Shown one piece after another: positions 1 through 8,058 of a stretch of 64,000 nucleotides of DNA. This DNA is from Alistipes sp. (GTDB taxonomy: Bacteria > Bacillota > Clostridia > Oscillospirales > Ruminococcaceae). The notes below the pieces were generated by a model. It ran no database searches. It was not told where the DNA came from and was given only the letters and a program-made list of their open reading frames with translations. The DNA lies in the NCBI GenBank assembly GCA_023667265.1, contig JAMPAJ010000003.1, positions 1-64,000 of the forward strand, written 5' to 3'. Positions within the stretch are counted from its first letter, which is position 1. The number at the start of each line of letters is the position of its first letter. The translations under genes were made by a program, and so were the position numbers.

Positions 1-57
1 ATTTCTATGAACGGGAAGAATTATATCACTAATGGGTATTGGTATGCGGAGGAGTGA
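1..57 (+). CDS. 3' end of an unidentified gene (partial)
   Basis: The first frame is open from the left edge to a TGA at 55-57 and ends in residues NGYWYAEE. Only 18 codons are visible, too few to assign a family. It is inferred to be the tail of a gene running in from the left, because the bidirectional terminator at 98-150 follows it closely. It could be chance. Confidence 0.3.
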   Translation: MSMNGKNYITNGYWYAEE

Positions 58-65
58 CGGTATGC

Positions 66-380
66 TTAAAAATTAGTTTTCTTTAAAATATAATAAAAAC
101 CGCAGACGCTGGTCCACTCTTCCTTGATGTGGACGGCATCTGCGGTTATTTTTTGATAGTGAATATAAATTGTGACATTGGTTATCATATTGAAAATTGC
201 ATTTCTCTCTGCACATATACCGAGAGTGGAACAAGTGTCGATACAAACACCTGTATATATTTTTCCCGATCCTGAAAGAATTGCAGCGGAAACCTCCCCA
301 CAGCTAACATATTCCGAGAGCTGACGTTCATTTAAAGCTGATTTGACAGACTGATACATTTTAGTCCATATACTATCCAT
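66..380 (-). pseudogene. Truncated cytidine deaminase-like gene
   Basis: Cytidine deaminases hydrolyse cytidine to uridine with a zinc ion held by C-A-E and P-C-G-x-C motifs. The product begins at an ATG at 380 behind AAGGAG and has the first half of the fold, with GKIYTG and then CAERNAIF (zinc ligand plus catalytic Glu) near residues 57-64. Homology stops at about residue 70. The second motif (PCGxxC) is missing and the frame runs straight through the terminator hairpin at 98-150. Normal enzymes are about 125-145 residues. This is best read as a gene cut short by deletion, with the C-terminal 35 residues being terminator sequence read as protein. Confidence 0.6.
98..150. terminator. Bidirectional rho-independent terminator
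   Basis: A long stem pairs AACCGCAGA and TGGTCCAC on the left with GTGGAC and TCTGCGGTT on the right around a short loop. T-rich tracts flank both sides, so it can stop transcription from the gene at the left edge and from the deaminase remnant. Confidence 0.7.
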
Positions 381-440
381 GGGTACTCCTTGGCGTCTTT
401 GATACAATGATTTTATTATATGTCTGTTAAACTGTACAAA

Positions 441-485
441 CCGCTATAAACCGCGGGCTTTTTGAGGGCACGCGGTTTATAGCGG
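441..485 (-). terminator. Terminator of tmRNA
   Basis: A perfect 15-bp inverted repeat (441-455 with 471-485, CCGCTATAAACCGCG) lies just past the 3' end of tmRNA. On the minus strand it is followed by only a short T tract, so the stop may be partly stem-driven. Confidence 0.6.
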
Positions 486-494
486 CTTGTGTGT

Positions 495-865
495 TGGTGG
501 AGGCGAGGGGAATTGAACCCCTGTCCGAAAACCCGTTCATGCAATTTTCTACGAGCGTAGTACACCTATTAAGATTCCCTGCAAAAGCTGCCGGTGAACG
601 GGCAGATAGAGCAAGTAGTCCGAATACAATTCAGCGGCACGGACACGCCGGAGAATCGTTCACCGTTAGTCGATGCCCAACCAAAAGCCACGGTACTCTA
701 ATGGAGGACAGAAGCAGACTTAAGCTGCTACCAGTGCACTATTTCTAGTAACTGTGATATTTTTTCTTGCGTTTATATTTAAACGTGGCGCAGTTTAAGG
801 AGATTACACCGCAGCTCCGCTCGCTTATCACACTTCAGGATCCCCGTCGAAACCTTTACGCCCCC
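495..865 (-). ncRNA. ssrA: tmRNA (transfer-messenger RNA)
   Basis: This is a one-piece tmRNA that rescues stalled ribosomes and tags the unfinished protein for proteolysis. The 5' end GGGGGCG pairs with CGCCTCC before the 3' ACCA, forming a tRNA-like acceptor stem. The 3' T-arm contains GGTTCAATTCC-type sequence. The tag frame runs from a GCA resume codon at 770 down to TAA at 722-720 and reads ARKNITVTRNSALVAA, ending in the ALVAA type of degradation signal expected of a tag. The tag is longer than the common 10-11 residues. The resume codon is inferred from the reading frame. Confidence 0.93.
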
Positions 866-881
866 GGAGATCAACAATAAC

Positions 882-910
882 ATTATACCACAAAAAAGCG
901 GCTTTGTAAA
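882..910 (-). promoter_or_regulatory. Promoter of tmRNA
   Basis: On the minus strand TTTACA (910-905) and TATAAT (887-882) are separated by 17 bp, placing the start of transcription close to the 5' end of tmRNA at 865. Confidence 0.65.
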
Positions 911-951
911 TAGTAAAAAAGAATTTTTTTTGTCAGGCTGCGAAAAAATGC

Positions 952-1389
952 CTATTTTGTCAGAAGTTCGAGAGCCTTTGCGTATTTTTCTTTCCAGTGA
1001 TTTTTCTTTTTTTCGGAGACAGCGTCAGGGTCGACCATGCGGCTCTGGTCGGAATTATGCAGGACGTCGGCGATTTTAACAGCTCTGGCATATTGGTCTT
1101 GTTTTATTTTCTGGATGTATTCACAGTAATCGTCGGAGCTGTTGTGAGTCAGAAGGCTGACTGCCCGGACGATTTCATTCGGGAATTCACGTCTCAGGTC
1201 ATCGAGGGTAACTGAGGTGTCCTCGACGACATCGTGAAGGAGCGCAACACAGACTGATATTTCGTCTGTCATTTGCTCTGCCACGTGAAAGGGGTGGAAG
1301 ATGTACGGAACGCCGTTGCAGTCCGTCTGACCGTGGTGAGCGGCGTAGGCGAGGCGCATTGCTTTAGTTGTCAATTCAGTATAGATCAT
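952..1389 (-). CDS. HD-domain protein (SpoT/MESH1-like hydrolase domain)
   Basis: A 145-residue single-domain protein matching the metal-dependent HD hydrolase half of RelA/SpoT. Such small forms (MESH1-like) can hydrolyse (p)ppGpp or related nucleotides, and this is inferred here. Visible motifs are an early His in YAAHHGQTD, then GVPYIFHP, the signature LLHDVVEDT and a late VKIADVLHN carrying the last metal-binding Asp. No synthetase, TGS or ACT domain follows. The ATG at 1389 is preferred over an upstream GTG because AAAGGG lies 7 bases before it. It appears monocistronic, with a repeat array upstream. Confidence 0.8.
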   Translation of the reverse strand: MIYTELTTKAMRLAYAAHHGQTDCNGVPYIFHPFHVAEQMTDEISVCVALLHDVVEDTSVTLDDLRREFPNEIVRAVSLLTHNSSDDYCEYIQKIKQDQYARAVKIADVLHNSDQSRMVDPDAVSEKKKNHWKEKYAKALELLTK

Positions 1390-1413
1390 GTTAAACACCC
1401 TTTCGTTTTTTTA

Positions 1414-1632
1414 TTATAACATATTAACTGCAAAATTGCAACAGTCGCGGAGAGAATTTTAGGATAAAAATTTCTTCAGCGCGAAACTGCCGGCGGAGGT
1501 TCTCCGCTTATAACATATTATTTTCAAAATTACAATAATCGCGGAGATAAATTTAAATTTAAAATATTTACAACGCGAACCTGCCAGCGGGTGCTACCCG
1601 CTTATAGCACATGATCTGCAAAATTGCAAGTT
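1414..1632. repeat. Tandem array of a 94-bp intergenic repeat (family R2)
   Basis: Two full units and a third start repeat with a 94-bp period (1414, 1508, 1602). Each unit opens with TTATAACATAT followed by CAAAATTGCAA. It continues with CGCGGAGA, an A/T-rich stretch, GCGCGAACCTGCC-type sequence and a short GC-rich inverted repeat, and ends in CGCTTATA. Related units lie at 61644-61715 (minus), 63448-63535, and partly at 7816-7872. No coding potential was seen. Confidence 0.75.
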
Positions 1633-1679
1633 GTTTTGATCAAGCCGTTAGCTTGCGGCCGCAATTCACGTTTACAATA

Positions 1680-1699
1680 TTGTTAACCGGTGTTAACAA
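1680..1699. promoter_or_regulatory. Palindrome upstream of sigma factor gene
   Basis: A perfect 8-bp inverted repeat, TTGTTAAC and GTTAACAA around CGGT, sits 25 bp before a TATAAT at 1725-1730. It is a candidate operator for the sigma/anti-sigma operon. The bound protein is unknown. The rest of 1633-1956 shows no gene. Confidence 0.4.
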
Positions 1700-1956
1700 A
1701 GCTGCGTTGTGACTGAAAATGAGTTATAATATTTTAAAGAAGGTAAATTGCGGAATACAGGGAAAAAGTACGACGTTAGTATGCAATAACTATTTCCTGG
1801 ATTTTTTAAAGAAAAAATCGTCTTTTTCGGCGTCAAAAATCACTAATACATGAAAGCTTTCAATTTGCAGCTGCAATTCGGGCGATACAGTCCGGAAAAC
1901 GCGGTACGTGCGTTATCCGTTCTGTGCTGCCCGTGGTTTTGGAAGGAGTGATTTAT

Positions 1957-2562
1957 ATGATTGCCGAAACCGAATACTATACCGGAGGTGAGGAAACTAT
2001 TCTCAGCATATTTATCCCAAAAGAACCGGTAGTTCATGAAACAGAAGGAAACCACATCAATAATCTGATAGCAGGCTGTTCCTCATCAAAGGAATGTCTC
2101 AGCGAGCTGTATGTTATGTTCAAAAAAAGCGTGTTTGCGCTGGCGTACAGCATCACGTCCGATTATCACTTGTCGGAGGACTGCGTTGCGGAGACCTTTA
2201 TCAGGCTTGCCCAGCTAAAAAAATTCGACCCGACAAAAGGCGACGGAAAGGGAATTATCCTTACTGTTGCCCGAAATGTTGCTATGGAGCTCCGGAGAAG
2301 TCATCTGAATATGCACCAGGACGAGGTTATCCGAAACTATGGCGAGGCGGACGAAATTGTGGAAAACAGGATGTTTGTTGACCATTTGCTCGGGTTCCTC
2401 ACAGAGAAGCAAAGGCAGGTAGTGGTGCTGCACTGCTGCAGCGGACTGACATTCAAGGAAATTGCAAAAATAATGAAACGCCCCGAATCCACTGTTAAAT
2501 CGAGGTATAAAAAGGCTATGGAAATATTACAGGAAAAGGCAGGTGTTGGCAATGAAAAATGA
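1957..2562 (+). CDS. RNA polymerase sigma factor, sigma-70/ECF type
   Basis: A 201-residue alternative sigma factor. Region 2 lies at about residues 35-100 (LSEDCVAETFIRLAQL is the sigma-2.2 helix). Region 4 lies at about 140-190, with LTEKQRQVVVLHCCSGLTF and a helix-turn-helix ending PESTVKSRYKKAM. The N-terminal 30 residues are an extension not typical of short ECF factors. The ATG at 1957 follows GGAAGGAG, so the longer frame starting at a GTG is not used. It overlaps the next gene by 11 bp, the usual arrangement for a sigma factor with its own regulator. Promoter targets cannot be read here. Confidence 0.9.
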   Translation: MIAETEYYTGGEETILSIFIPKEPVVHETEGNHINNLIAGCSSSKECLSELYVMFKKSVFALAYSITSDYHLSEDCVAETFIRLAQLKKFDPTKGDGKGIILTVARNVAMELRRSHLNMHQDEVIRNYGEADEIVENRMFVDHLLGFLTEKQRQVVVLHCCSGLTFKEIAKIMKRPESTVKSRYKKAMEILQEKAGVGNEK

Positions 2563-3952
2563 AGAGTTTCATAAGGAGCTTGAGCAGCTTCTGAAATCTA
2601 AAATTGATGAGCTTGCAGAATCCGTTGATTGCTTTGACAAAATATCCGAGCGTGCGTTTCCTGCCGATAACAAGGATTTTTCCGAGAGCGGATTCACCGT
2701 AACCGACCTTGAAACCGTATCGTCTGATACAAAAAGACATCACATTGTCAGGTGGACAGCGCTTGCAGGCGCGGCTGCCGCGGCAATTTTCCTGCTTCCG
2801 AAAACAGGAATTCCCCAAAGAGCTCTTACGAAGCTTGGCGTCAATTCGTCGAAATGCAGCTATGAGGCTATTCTTGGCGAGATCGAGTCCCAGACCAGTG
2901 ACGGCAGCTATCATATTATAGATGTGCCTCTCGAATATTACATCGAGAACGATATTCTGGTAACTCCGCTCATGAGATGTCCCTTTGAGGAGACCGACAG
3001 GGACGACGCTAATGTGCGTCTCTATATCAAGCAGATCGACGGCTGGGATACAAACCAGGTCTATGCTATTGAATATCTGGGCACGTATTCCGATAATGAT
3101 ATTGTTGCAGCGGCGAAATCAAAGTATACCTTTACTGCTGAGGAGCTCGACCGGAAGCTCCCCGACACGGCGGACACTCAGGCTCTCGCGGGTACTTCGG
3201 CATATCATAGCTTCTTCGGCGGAGACGAGGGTGTTCTTACCGATGCCTGGGATACTGCTGTTTCTCTTGCGTCATTTGAGTATGATTCCGTTGTTAAGGA
3301 TGAAAGCGGTGTGCGCAAGCTGAAAACGGAGATCATTTATGGAACTCGCTCTGAATTTGTCAAGGCGCCGGAGAATTTTTACGACATTATGACCCATACA
3401 TCCAGCGATGAGCCGGCGATACCAGAGGCTGACAAAATGTGGGAGACATCGGTCTATTTTAACGGCAATTCCGCATTCCCGGAGAAGAGCGGCTCGTCAT
3501 ATACCCGAGAGACACTTTTTACGGAGGATATGTCGGATGCTTTGGATTATGTCGCAATGCCTGTTTCGGATGATTGGCTGCCGCCTCTTGGCATGAAGAT
3601 CGGACTGAGAGGAACTGTGCTTCAGAACCTCATATCGACTGTGACCTGTCCGGCGAATCCCAGTGCGGCGATAAACCTTAAGCTTTACTTTTCCATTGAC
3701 ACAATGCTGGCATATGATAACGCGACTGTGGAGCTTGTGGACTGTTCCGGGACTGCGCCTGAACTGGTGCACGAATATTCAATTTACGAGATAAATGAAA
3801 ATATGTTCGATGCGGAAAGCATGACGCCTGAAATGGAAGCCGAGTTGAGAGAGCAAGCTGTGAGAACAGAAGAAGAACAGATTATGAGGCTGGCTGAAGC
3901 AGAAAAAGAAAAAGCATACCAAGAGATGAATAAAACGATTGATAATCAGTAA
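2552..3952 (+). CDS. Putative membrane anti-sigma factor
   Basis: A 466-residue protein made by translational coupling with the sigma gene (11-bp overlap). The first 68 residues are a charged cytoplasmic segment that could bind the sigma factor. One hydrophobic stretch (TALAGAAAAAIFLLP, near 73-88) would span the membrane. The remainder is an extracellular domain of about 370 residues with many acidic residues, followed by a Glu/Lys-rich tail that looks coiled-coil. No zinc-binding anti-sigma motif (HxxxCxxC) is present. The function is inferred from position and topology. The domain family was not recognised; DUF4179-type proteins have similar layouts. Confidence 0.6.
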   Translation: MKNEEFHKELEQLLKSKIDELAESVDCFDKISERAFPADNKDFSESGFTVTDLETVSSDTKRHHIVRWTALAGAAAAAIFLLPKTGIPQRALTKLGVNSSKCSYEAILGEIESQTSDGSYHIIDVPLEYYIENDILVTPLMRCPFEETDRDDANVRLYIKQIDGWDTNQVYAIEYLGTYSDNDIVAAAKSKYTFTAEELDRKLPDTADTQALAGTSAYHSFFGGDEGVLTDAWDTAVSLASFEYDSVVKDESGVRKLKTEIIYGTRSEFVKAPENFYDIMTHTSSDEPAIPEADKMWETSVYFNGNSAFPEKSGSSYTRETLFTEDMSDALDYVAMPVSDDWLPPLGMKIGLRGTVLQNLISTVTCPANPSAAINLKLYFSIDTMLAYDNATVELVDCSGTAPELVHEYSIYEINENMFDAESMTPEMEAELREQAVRTEEEQIMRLAEAEKEKAYQEMNKTIDNQ

Positions 3953-4001
3953 CAATTTATCAGTGGAGCAGAATCCGCTCAGCTCCCGGAAAAACAAAAA
4001 C

Positions 4002-4034
4002 GGCTGTCACCAAAAAAGGTGGCAGCCATATTTT
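4002..4034. terminator. Bidirectional terminator
   Basis: GGCTGTCACC (4002-4011) pairs with GGTGGCAGCC (4018-4027). T-rich tracts follow on both strands, so it serves the anti-sigma gene and the convergent membrane protein gene. Confidence 0.8.
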
Positions 4035-4059
4035 TAGGCAACATCGTGCGGTGCTGCTT

Positions 4060-4713
4060 TTATGCTTTGAGCATTTTTTCTGTGGGAGTTTTCAGCAGCC
4101 TGGTAAAGAATTTTACAACAAGTCCGGTAGCTGCTGCGGCGATAATTGTTCCCTCACGTATGCCACGCAGCCTGAAGCTGAAAAAGAGCAGCGACAGAAC
4201 GGCGGCGGTCACGACGCACAGAATATCGAAAATGATCTTCAGATTGCCGAATTCCTTTCCGGAGACGTCGGAAACGGCTTTGACAAACGCCTCGCCGGAG
4301 TTCATTATAGCGTTTGCAATTACCGCCAGAGCGATCCCCAGTCCGAGAATTATCGTCCCGGCAATTACAAGCGCGATCTTTGCCGCGTAAATATCAGCAG
4401 GAAGATGCTTTGCAAGCATTGTTCCTATGTCAGTAAATACCCCAAAAAGCAGCGACATAGGCACCTGAAGAAGCTGTATCAGTCTGAATTTCTTTCTTAG
4501 CAGAAGAATCTGTCCCAGTATCAGCACGCAGTTCCAGATGAACAGCCATGTTCCAAGCGAGAACGCCGGAAATTTTTCGCATAAAACGTTTGAAACAGAG
4601 GAGATCGGCGAAACTCCAAGTTCTCCGCGCTTTGTTATGGCAACGCCAAGAGCCGATATAAACAGGCTGACGACGCATAAAATATATCTTTTTGCAATTT
4701 CTTTTTTAGACAT
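4060..4713 (-). CDS. YczE/YyaS/YitT-family membrane protein
   Basis: A 217-residue integral membrane protein with about five hydrophobic segments. It begins MSKKEIAKRYILCVVSLFI and has the family-typical early LGVSPISSVSNVL segment, in which a small loop follows the first transmembrane helix. Members are widespread in Firmicutes and have no firm biochemical role; some sit next to peptide-synthesis or transport genes. It is transcribed alone, convergent to the sigma operon and divergent from yidD. The assignment to family is fairly secure, the function unknown. Confidence 0.7.
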   Translation of the reverse strand: MSKKEIAKRYILCVVSLFISALGVAITKRGELGVSPISSVSNVLCEKFPAFSLGTWLFIWNCVLILGQILLLRKKFRLIQLLQVPMSLLFGVFTDIGTMLAKHLPADIYAAKIALVIAGTIILGLGIALAVIANAIMNSGEAFVKAVSDVSGKEFGNLKIIFDILCVVTAAVLSLLFFSFRLRGIREGTIIAAAATGLVVKFFTRLLKTPTEKMLKA

Positions 4714-4736
4714 TTTTATCCCTCTTTCAGATCGTA

Positions 4737-4766
4737 TTGACTTTTGATATTGAAAATGTTAAAATT
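4737..4766 (+). promoter_or_regulatory. Promoter of yidD
   Basis: TTGACT and TAAAAT are spaced by 17 bp, 28 bp before the GTG start of yidD. Confidence 0.45.
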
Positions 4767-4793
4767 AGTTTGTATTGAAACGGCGGTGATTTT

Positions 4794-5180
4794 GTGAAAA
4801 AAGAAAAAAGAATAGTTGTCCGCCCGAAAATCAGGCTTGGCGGCGATTTATTGAGACTGATGCTTTCGGCAGCCCTGCCTGTCGGAGCTGTTATGGCTGT
4901 AAGATATTTTTTCGGAGCAGGGGAGAGCTGCACCCTGTTTTCCATAGCTGTGCTGGCGATATGGCTGATTTTCTGCTGCAAGCACACGCTGATAACGCTG
5001 ATATATATGTACCAGAAATTCGCTCCGGGATTTATCCGCGGCGCCTGCCGGTTCACGCCATGCTGCTCGGAGTACGCCAGAATATCTATTGAAAAATACG
5101 GCGTGTTCAGAGGAGTATACCGCGGCATACGCAGGATCATGCGCTGCCGTCCGCCAAACGGAGGGATCGACGAGCCGTGA
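4794..5180 (+). CDS. yidD: YidD-family membrane protein insertion efficiency factor, with N-terminal extension
   Basis: YidD is a small inner-face membrane protein that assists YidC/Sec insertion. The C-terminal 60 residues carry the whole family signature: FIRGACRFTPCCSEYA, a GVFRGVYRGIRRIMRC helix and a PPNGGIDEP end. Typical YidD is about 70-90 residues. This one has 128 because about 65 residues precede the domain, including a hydrophobic stretch (LMLSAALPVGAVMAVRYFF and a second one ending in IWLIFCC). It is not beside rnpA, rpmH and yidC, its usual place. The start is a GTG with only a weak ribosome-binding site. It ends 3 bp from the convergent ABC-F gene. Confidence 0.85.
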   Translation: MKKEKRIVVRPKIRLGGDLLRLMLSAALPVGAVMAVRYFFGAGESCTLFSIAVLAIWLIFCCKHTLITLIYMYQKFAPGFIRGACRFTPCCSEYARISIEKYGVFRGVYRGIRRIMRCRPPNGGIDEP

Positions 5181-5183
5181 GCA

Positions 5184-6986
5184 TTACGTCTGCACCGTTT
5201 CACCGCGCTCGATACGCTCTGCAAGGTCGTTGAGATATACCCACCGCTCCATTTTCTCCTCAAGCTGAGCCTCCAGGGACTCTTTCAGCTCCGTAAGCTC
5301 CTGGAGCTTCACATAGTCCGAGAAATTGGCGGAGATCTCCTTTTCCGCCTCAGCAATACGCTCCTCCAGCGCTGCAATATCGCCGTCTATGGTCTGATAT
5401 TCACGCTGCTCCTTAAACGAAAATCTAAGCTTGCTCTTTCCGTTGAAGGCAGGCTTTTTCTTTTCACCTTTCGGCGTTTCCGCTTCGGAAACCGCTGTCT
5501 GCTTTGTCCGGGATTTTTCGGCATAATCGCTGTAATTCCCGGTATATCTGCAAATTTTGCCGCTGCCGGAAAGCTCCCATATTTCCGAAACGGTCTTGTC
5601 GAGAAAATATCTGTCGTGGGAAACTGCGGCGACTGCACCGCTGAAATCCGACAGATAATCCTCCAGTATCGTCAGCGTGGCGATGTCAAGGTCATTTGTC
5701 GGCTCGTCCAGAAACAGGATATTCGGCGCTTCCATGAGAATTTTCAGCAGGTACAGCCGCTTTCGCTCGCCGCCCGAGAGCTTTTCTATCCTGCTCCACT
5801 GCAATTCCGGCGTGAACAGAAACCGTTCAAGCATCTGAGCTGCGGTAACTGTGCCGTCGGGAGTCTGTATTCGGTCGGCAGTTTCCCTGATATATTCGAT
5901 AACCCGGAGCGACGGATCCATACTTTCACATTCCTGTGAAAAATAGCCGATCCTCACCGTGTCTCCGTGTATGACGCTTCCGCGGTCAGGGGCAAGCTCG
6001 CCTGTCATTATTCGGAGCAGAGTGCTCTTTCCAGCACCGTTGCAGCCGACAATACCGATACGTGCGTCTCTGGCAAGAATAGCGGAGAAATCCCGGATGA
6101 GACTGCGGTCTCCCACACTTTTGCTTACATTTTCAAGCTCTATGGTCTTTTTCCCAAGGCGTGACGAGACAGACTTTAGCTGTAATTTTTCTGCGTCGAT
6201 AGGTTTTTCGCGGTTTTCAAGCTCGTGAAAACGTTCGATCCTGTCTTTGGACTTTGTTCCCCGGGCACGGACGCCTCTGCGTATCCACTCCAGCTCCCGG
6301 CGGTACATGGTGCTGTTTTTCCGCTCCCTTGCAAGAGCGTCTGCCTCGCGCTGCGCCTTATATTCCAGATAAACGGAATAGCTGCCCTCGCAGATGTAGA
6401 CCTTGCCGCGCTCCACCTCAACAATACGCCGGGTGATACTGTTGAGAAAATATCTGTCGTGAGTGACCATAACGATAGCGCCCCGGTACTTTTTCAGCTG
6501 CTCCTCCAGGAGAACTACCGTTTCGCTGTCGATGTGGTTTGTCGGCTCGTCCAGGAGCAGTACGTCGCTGGGCTGAATAAGGGCAGCGGCAATTCCTGCA
6601 CGTCTGCGTTCGCCTCCGGAAAGCTGGGAAATATCACGCGTTACGTCGGAAATACCCATTTTTCCAAGTATAGACTTAGCCTCGTATTCCTTCGCCTCTT
6701 TAAGGTCGTCCGGCAGATGAAGCATGACCTGCTCCAGAACAGTACCGTGGGCGGAAAACTGCGGAATTTGCGGAAGATAAGAGATGCGGATGCCGCTTGT
6801 GCGCACGATCTCGCCGCTGTCAGCCTCCTCAGCTCCGGCAAGAATACGCAGCAGAGTGGATTTTCCGGTGCCGTTTATTCCAACGATGCCCACCCGGTCG
6901 CCCTCGTTCAGGAAAAAGGAGACGTCGTCCAGGACTTTTCGTTCCATATATGTTTTCGATATGTTTTGTGCGGAAAGTAGTATCAT
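5184..6986 (-). CDS. ABC-F family ATPase (Uup-type)
   Basis: A 600-residue protein with two ATP-binding cassettes and no membrane domain, so it belongs to the ABC-F class that acts on ribosomes or in translation. Cassette 1 has GINGTGKST, LSGGERRR and LLLDEPTNHID. Cassette 2 has GCNGAGKST, LSGGERKR and LFLDEPTNDLD. The inter-domain linker contains the charged ARKNSTMYRRELEWIRRG helix. The C-terminal 80 residues form a predicted coiled coil as in Uup. It lacks marks tying it to antibiotic resistance. The ATG follows AAGGAG by 8 bases. It lies 12 bp behind the TauE-like gene in the same operon. Confidence 0.9.
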   Translation of the reverse strand: MILLSAQNISKTYMERKVLDDVSFFLNEGDRVGIVGINGTGKSTLLRILAGAEEADSGEIVRTSGIRISYLPQIPQFSAHGTVLEQVMLHLPDDLKEAKEYEAKSILGKMGISDVTRDISQLSGGERRRAGIAAALIQPSDVLLLDEPTNHIDSETVVLLEEQLKKYRGAIVMVTHDRYFLNSITRRIVEVERGKVYICEGSYSVYLEYKAQREADALARERKNSTMYRRELEWIRRGVRARGTKSKDRIERFHELENREKPIDAEKLQLKSVSSRLGKKTIELENVSKSVGDRSLIRDFSAILARDARIGIVGCNGAGKSTLLRIMTGELAPDRGSVIHGDTVRIGYFSQECESMDPSLRVIEYIRETADRIQTPDGTVTAAQMLERFLFTPELQWSRIEKLSGGERKRLYLLKILMEAPNILFLDEPTNDLDIATLTILEDYLSDFSGAVAAVSHDRYFLDKTVSEIWELSGSGKICRYTGNYSDYAEKSRTKQTAVSEAETPKGEKKKPAFNGKSKLRFSFKEQREYQTIDGDIAALEERIAEAEKEISANFSDYVKLQELTELKESLEAQLEEKMERWVYLNDLAERIERGETVQT

Positions 6987-6998
6987 TACAAGATCTCC

Positions 6999-7778
6999 TT
7001 ACTTTTTTATCAACGAAAACAGCAAAATAGCCGCTCCCAGTACTGTCAGGACGATTCCCATTGCCCTGTTCAGCGTTTTTGCCGACGCTTTATTTGCAAA
7101 TACAGAGGCGACTCTCGCCCAGATAAAGGTGAAAACAATACAGAGCGACCAGGTGAGGATATCAGGCGTTCCTCCTATGGCAAAGTGTGAGACCGAACCG
7201 GTCAGTGCGGTAAATGCCATAATGAAAACGCTTGTTCCCACAGCGGTTTTCAGCTCGTACCCCAGCACGGAGGTGAGGATGAGAAGCATCATCATTCCGC
7301 CGCCCGCGCCGATAAATCCGCAGATAAAGCCTATGATCATGCCGCAGATAACGGACTGGACAATACGCTTTTTTGCAGAGACAGCCTCCATGGATTCCTT
7401 GGTCGTCATAATAGGCTTGACGATGAATTTCACACCCATAAGCAGGGTCATGATAACGGAAAAGCTGCCCATAGTCCTAGTGGGAACGAGGCTTGAGACG
7501 AAGCTGCCGACTATGGTGAACACCAGAACGCTGAACATCATCACAAGACCGTTTCTGATGTCGAGATTTTTATTTTTCCCGTAGGTGTATGCGGAAACCG
7601 CGCTTGCGAGGATATCCGAGGAAAGCGCAACTCCTACCGCAAGATAGGCGTCCATGCCAAGAAAGGTTACCAGCATCGGAGTAATAACAGCGGCTGCGCT
7701 CATTCCTGCAAAGCCGGTGCCAAGACCAGCGCCCATTCCTGCAAAAAATGTAACGATAACAGTGATCAGCAGTTCCAT
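6999..7778 (-). CDS. TauE/SafE-family membrane permease
   Basis: A 259-residue membrane protein with about eight hydrophobic helices in two similar halves, as in sulfite/sulfonate exporters of the TauE/SafE family. The halves begin with glycine-rich stretches, AGMGAGLGTGFAGMSAA and IIGFICGFIGAGGGMMM, which are the family's duplicated signature. The transported anion cannot be read from sequence. The start ATG at 7778 is the only in-frame choice and sits 13 bases from AAAAGGAG, slightly far. It is co-transcribed with the ABC-F gene, with no obvious functional link. Confidence 0.8.
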   Translation of the reverse strand: MELLITVIVTFFAGMGAGLGTGFAGMSAAAVITPMLVTFLGMDAYLAVGVALSSDILASAVSAYTYGKNKNLDIRNGLVMMFSVLVFTIVGSFVSSLVPTRTMGSFSVIMTLLMGVKFIVKPIMTTKESMEAVSAKKRIVQSVICGMIIGFICGFIGAGGGMMMLLILTSVLGYELKTAVGTSVFIMAFTALTGSVSHFAIGGTPDILTWSLCIVFTFIWARVASVFANKASAKTLNRAMGIVLTVLGAAILLFSLIKK

Positions 7779-7815
7779 AACATCTCATAAGCTCCTTTTA
7801 AAAATCTATATTTAA

Positions 7816-7872
7816 TTATAACATATGATCTGTAAAAATGCAAGTTATTTTACAGAGCCATTAGCCATTAGC
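7816..7872 (+). repeat. Partial copy of family R2 repeat
   Basis: TTATAACATATGATCTG, then AAATGCAAGTT and a later GCCATTAGC, match the third unit start at 1602-1655. A fragment resembling the opposite end (CGTTCGCGTGGGTTACCTGC) lies near 7948. The rest of 7779-8058 holds the sbcD promoter only. Confidence 0.5.
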
Positions 7873-7993
7873 TTTTTATTTGCGATCGGTATTTATTAGC
7901 TAAAGGCTATTTACTACATATTGACGATCTGATAATTTTCGTTCGCGTGGGTTACCTGCACTGCTTGATTAAAACATATAAATTAATCGGAAA

Positions 7994-8022
7994 TATTGTA
8001 ATTCAAGCTGAAATGTGATACA
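7994..8022 (+). promoter_or_regulatory. Promoter of sbcDC
   Basis: TTGTAA and TACAAT are spaced by 17 bp, about 35 bp upstream of the sbcD start. Confidence 0.5.
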
Positions 8023-8058
8023 ATATAACTATATTTTATTTGCAGGACGGCGATACAT

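Noticed and set aside
491..748. Plus-strand 85-codon frame
   Set aside because: It lies wholly within tmRNA, antisense, and has no ribosome site.
1414..1632. CRISPR array
   Set aside because: The 94-bp units have no short constant repeat with unique spacers; the whole unit is repeated and also occurs singly elsewhere.
4034..4053. Fourth R1 copy
   Set aside because: Only fused end-like sequence is present, which could equally be a chance hairpin; mentioned as a possible remnant only.
4019..4500. Two plus-strand frames opposite the YczE-type gene
   Set aside because: They are antisense to a convincing membrane protein and lack ribosome sites and family features.
7944..7975. Second R2 copy next to sbcD
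   Set aside because: Only about 20 bases resemble the family, too few to call a copy.
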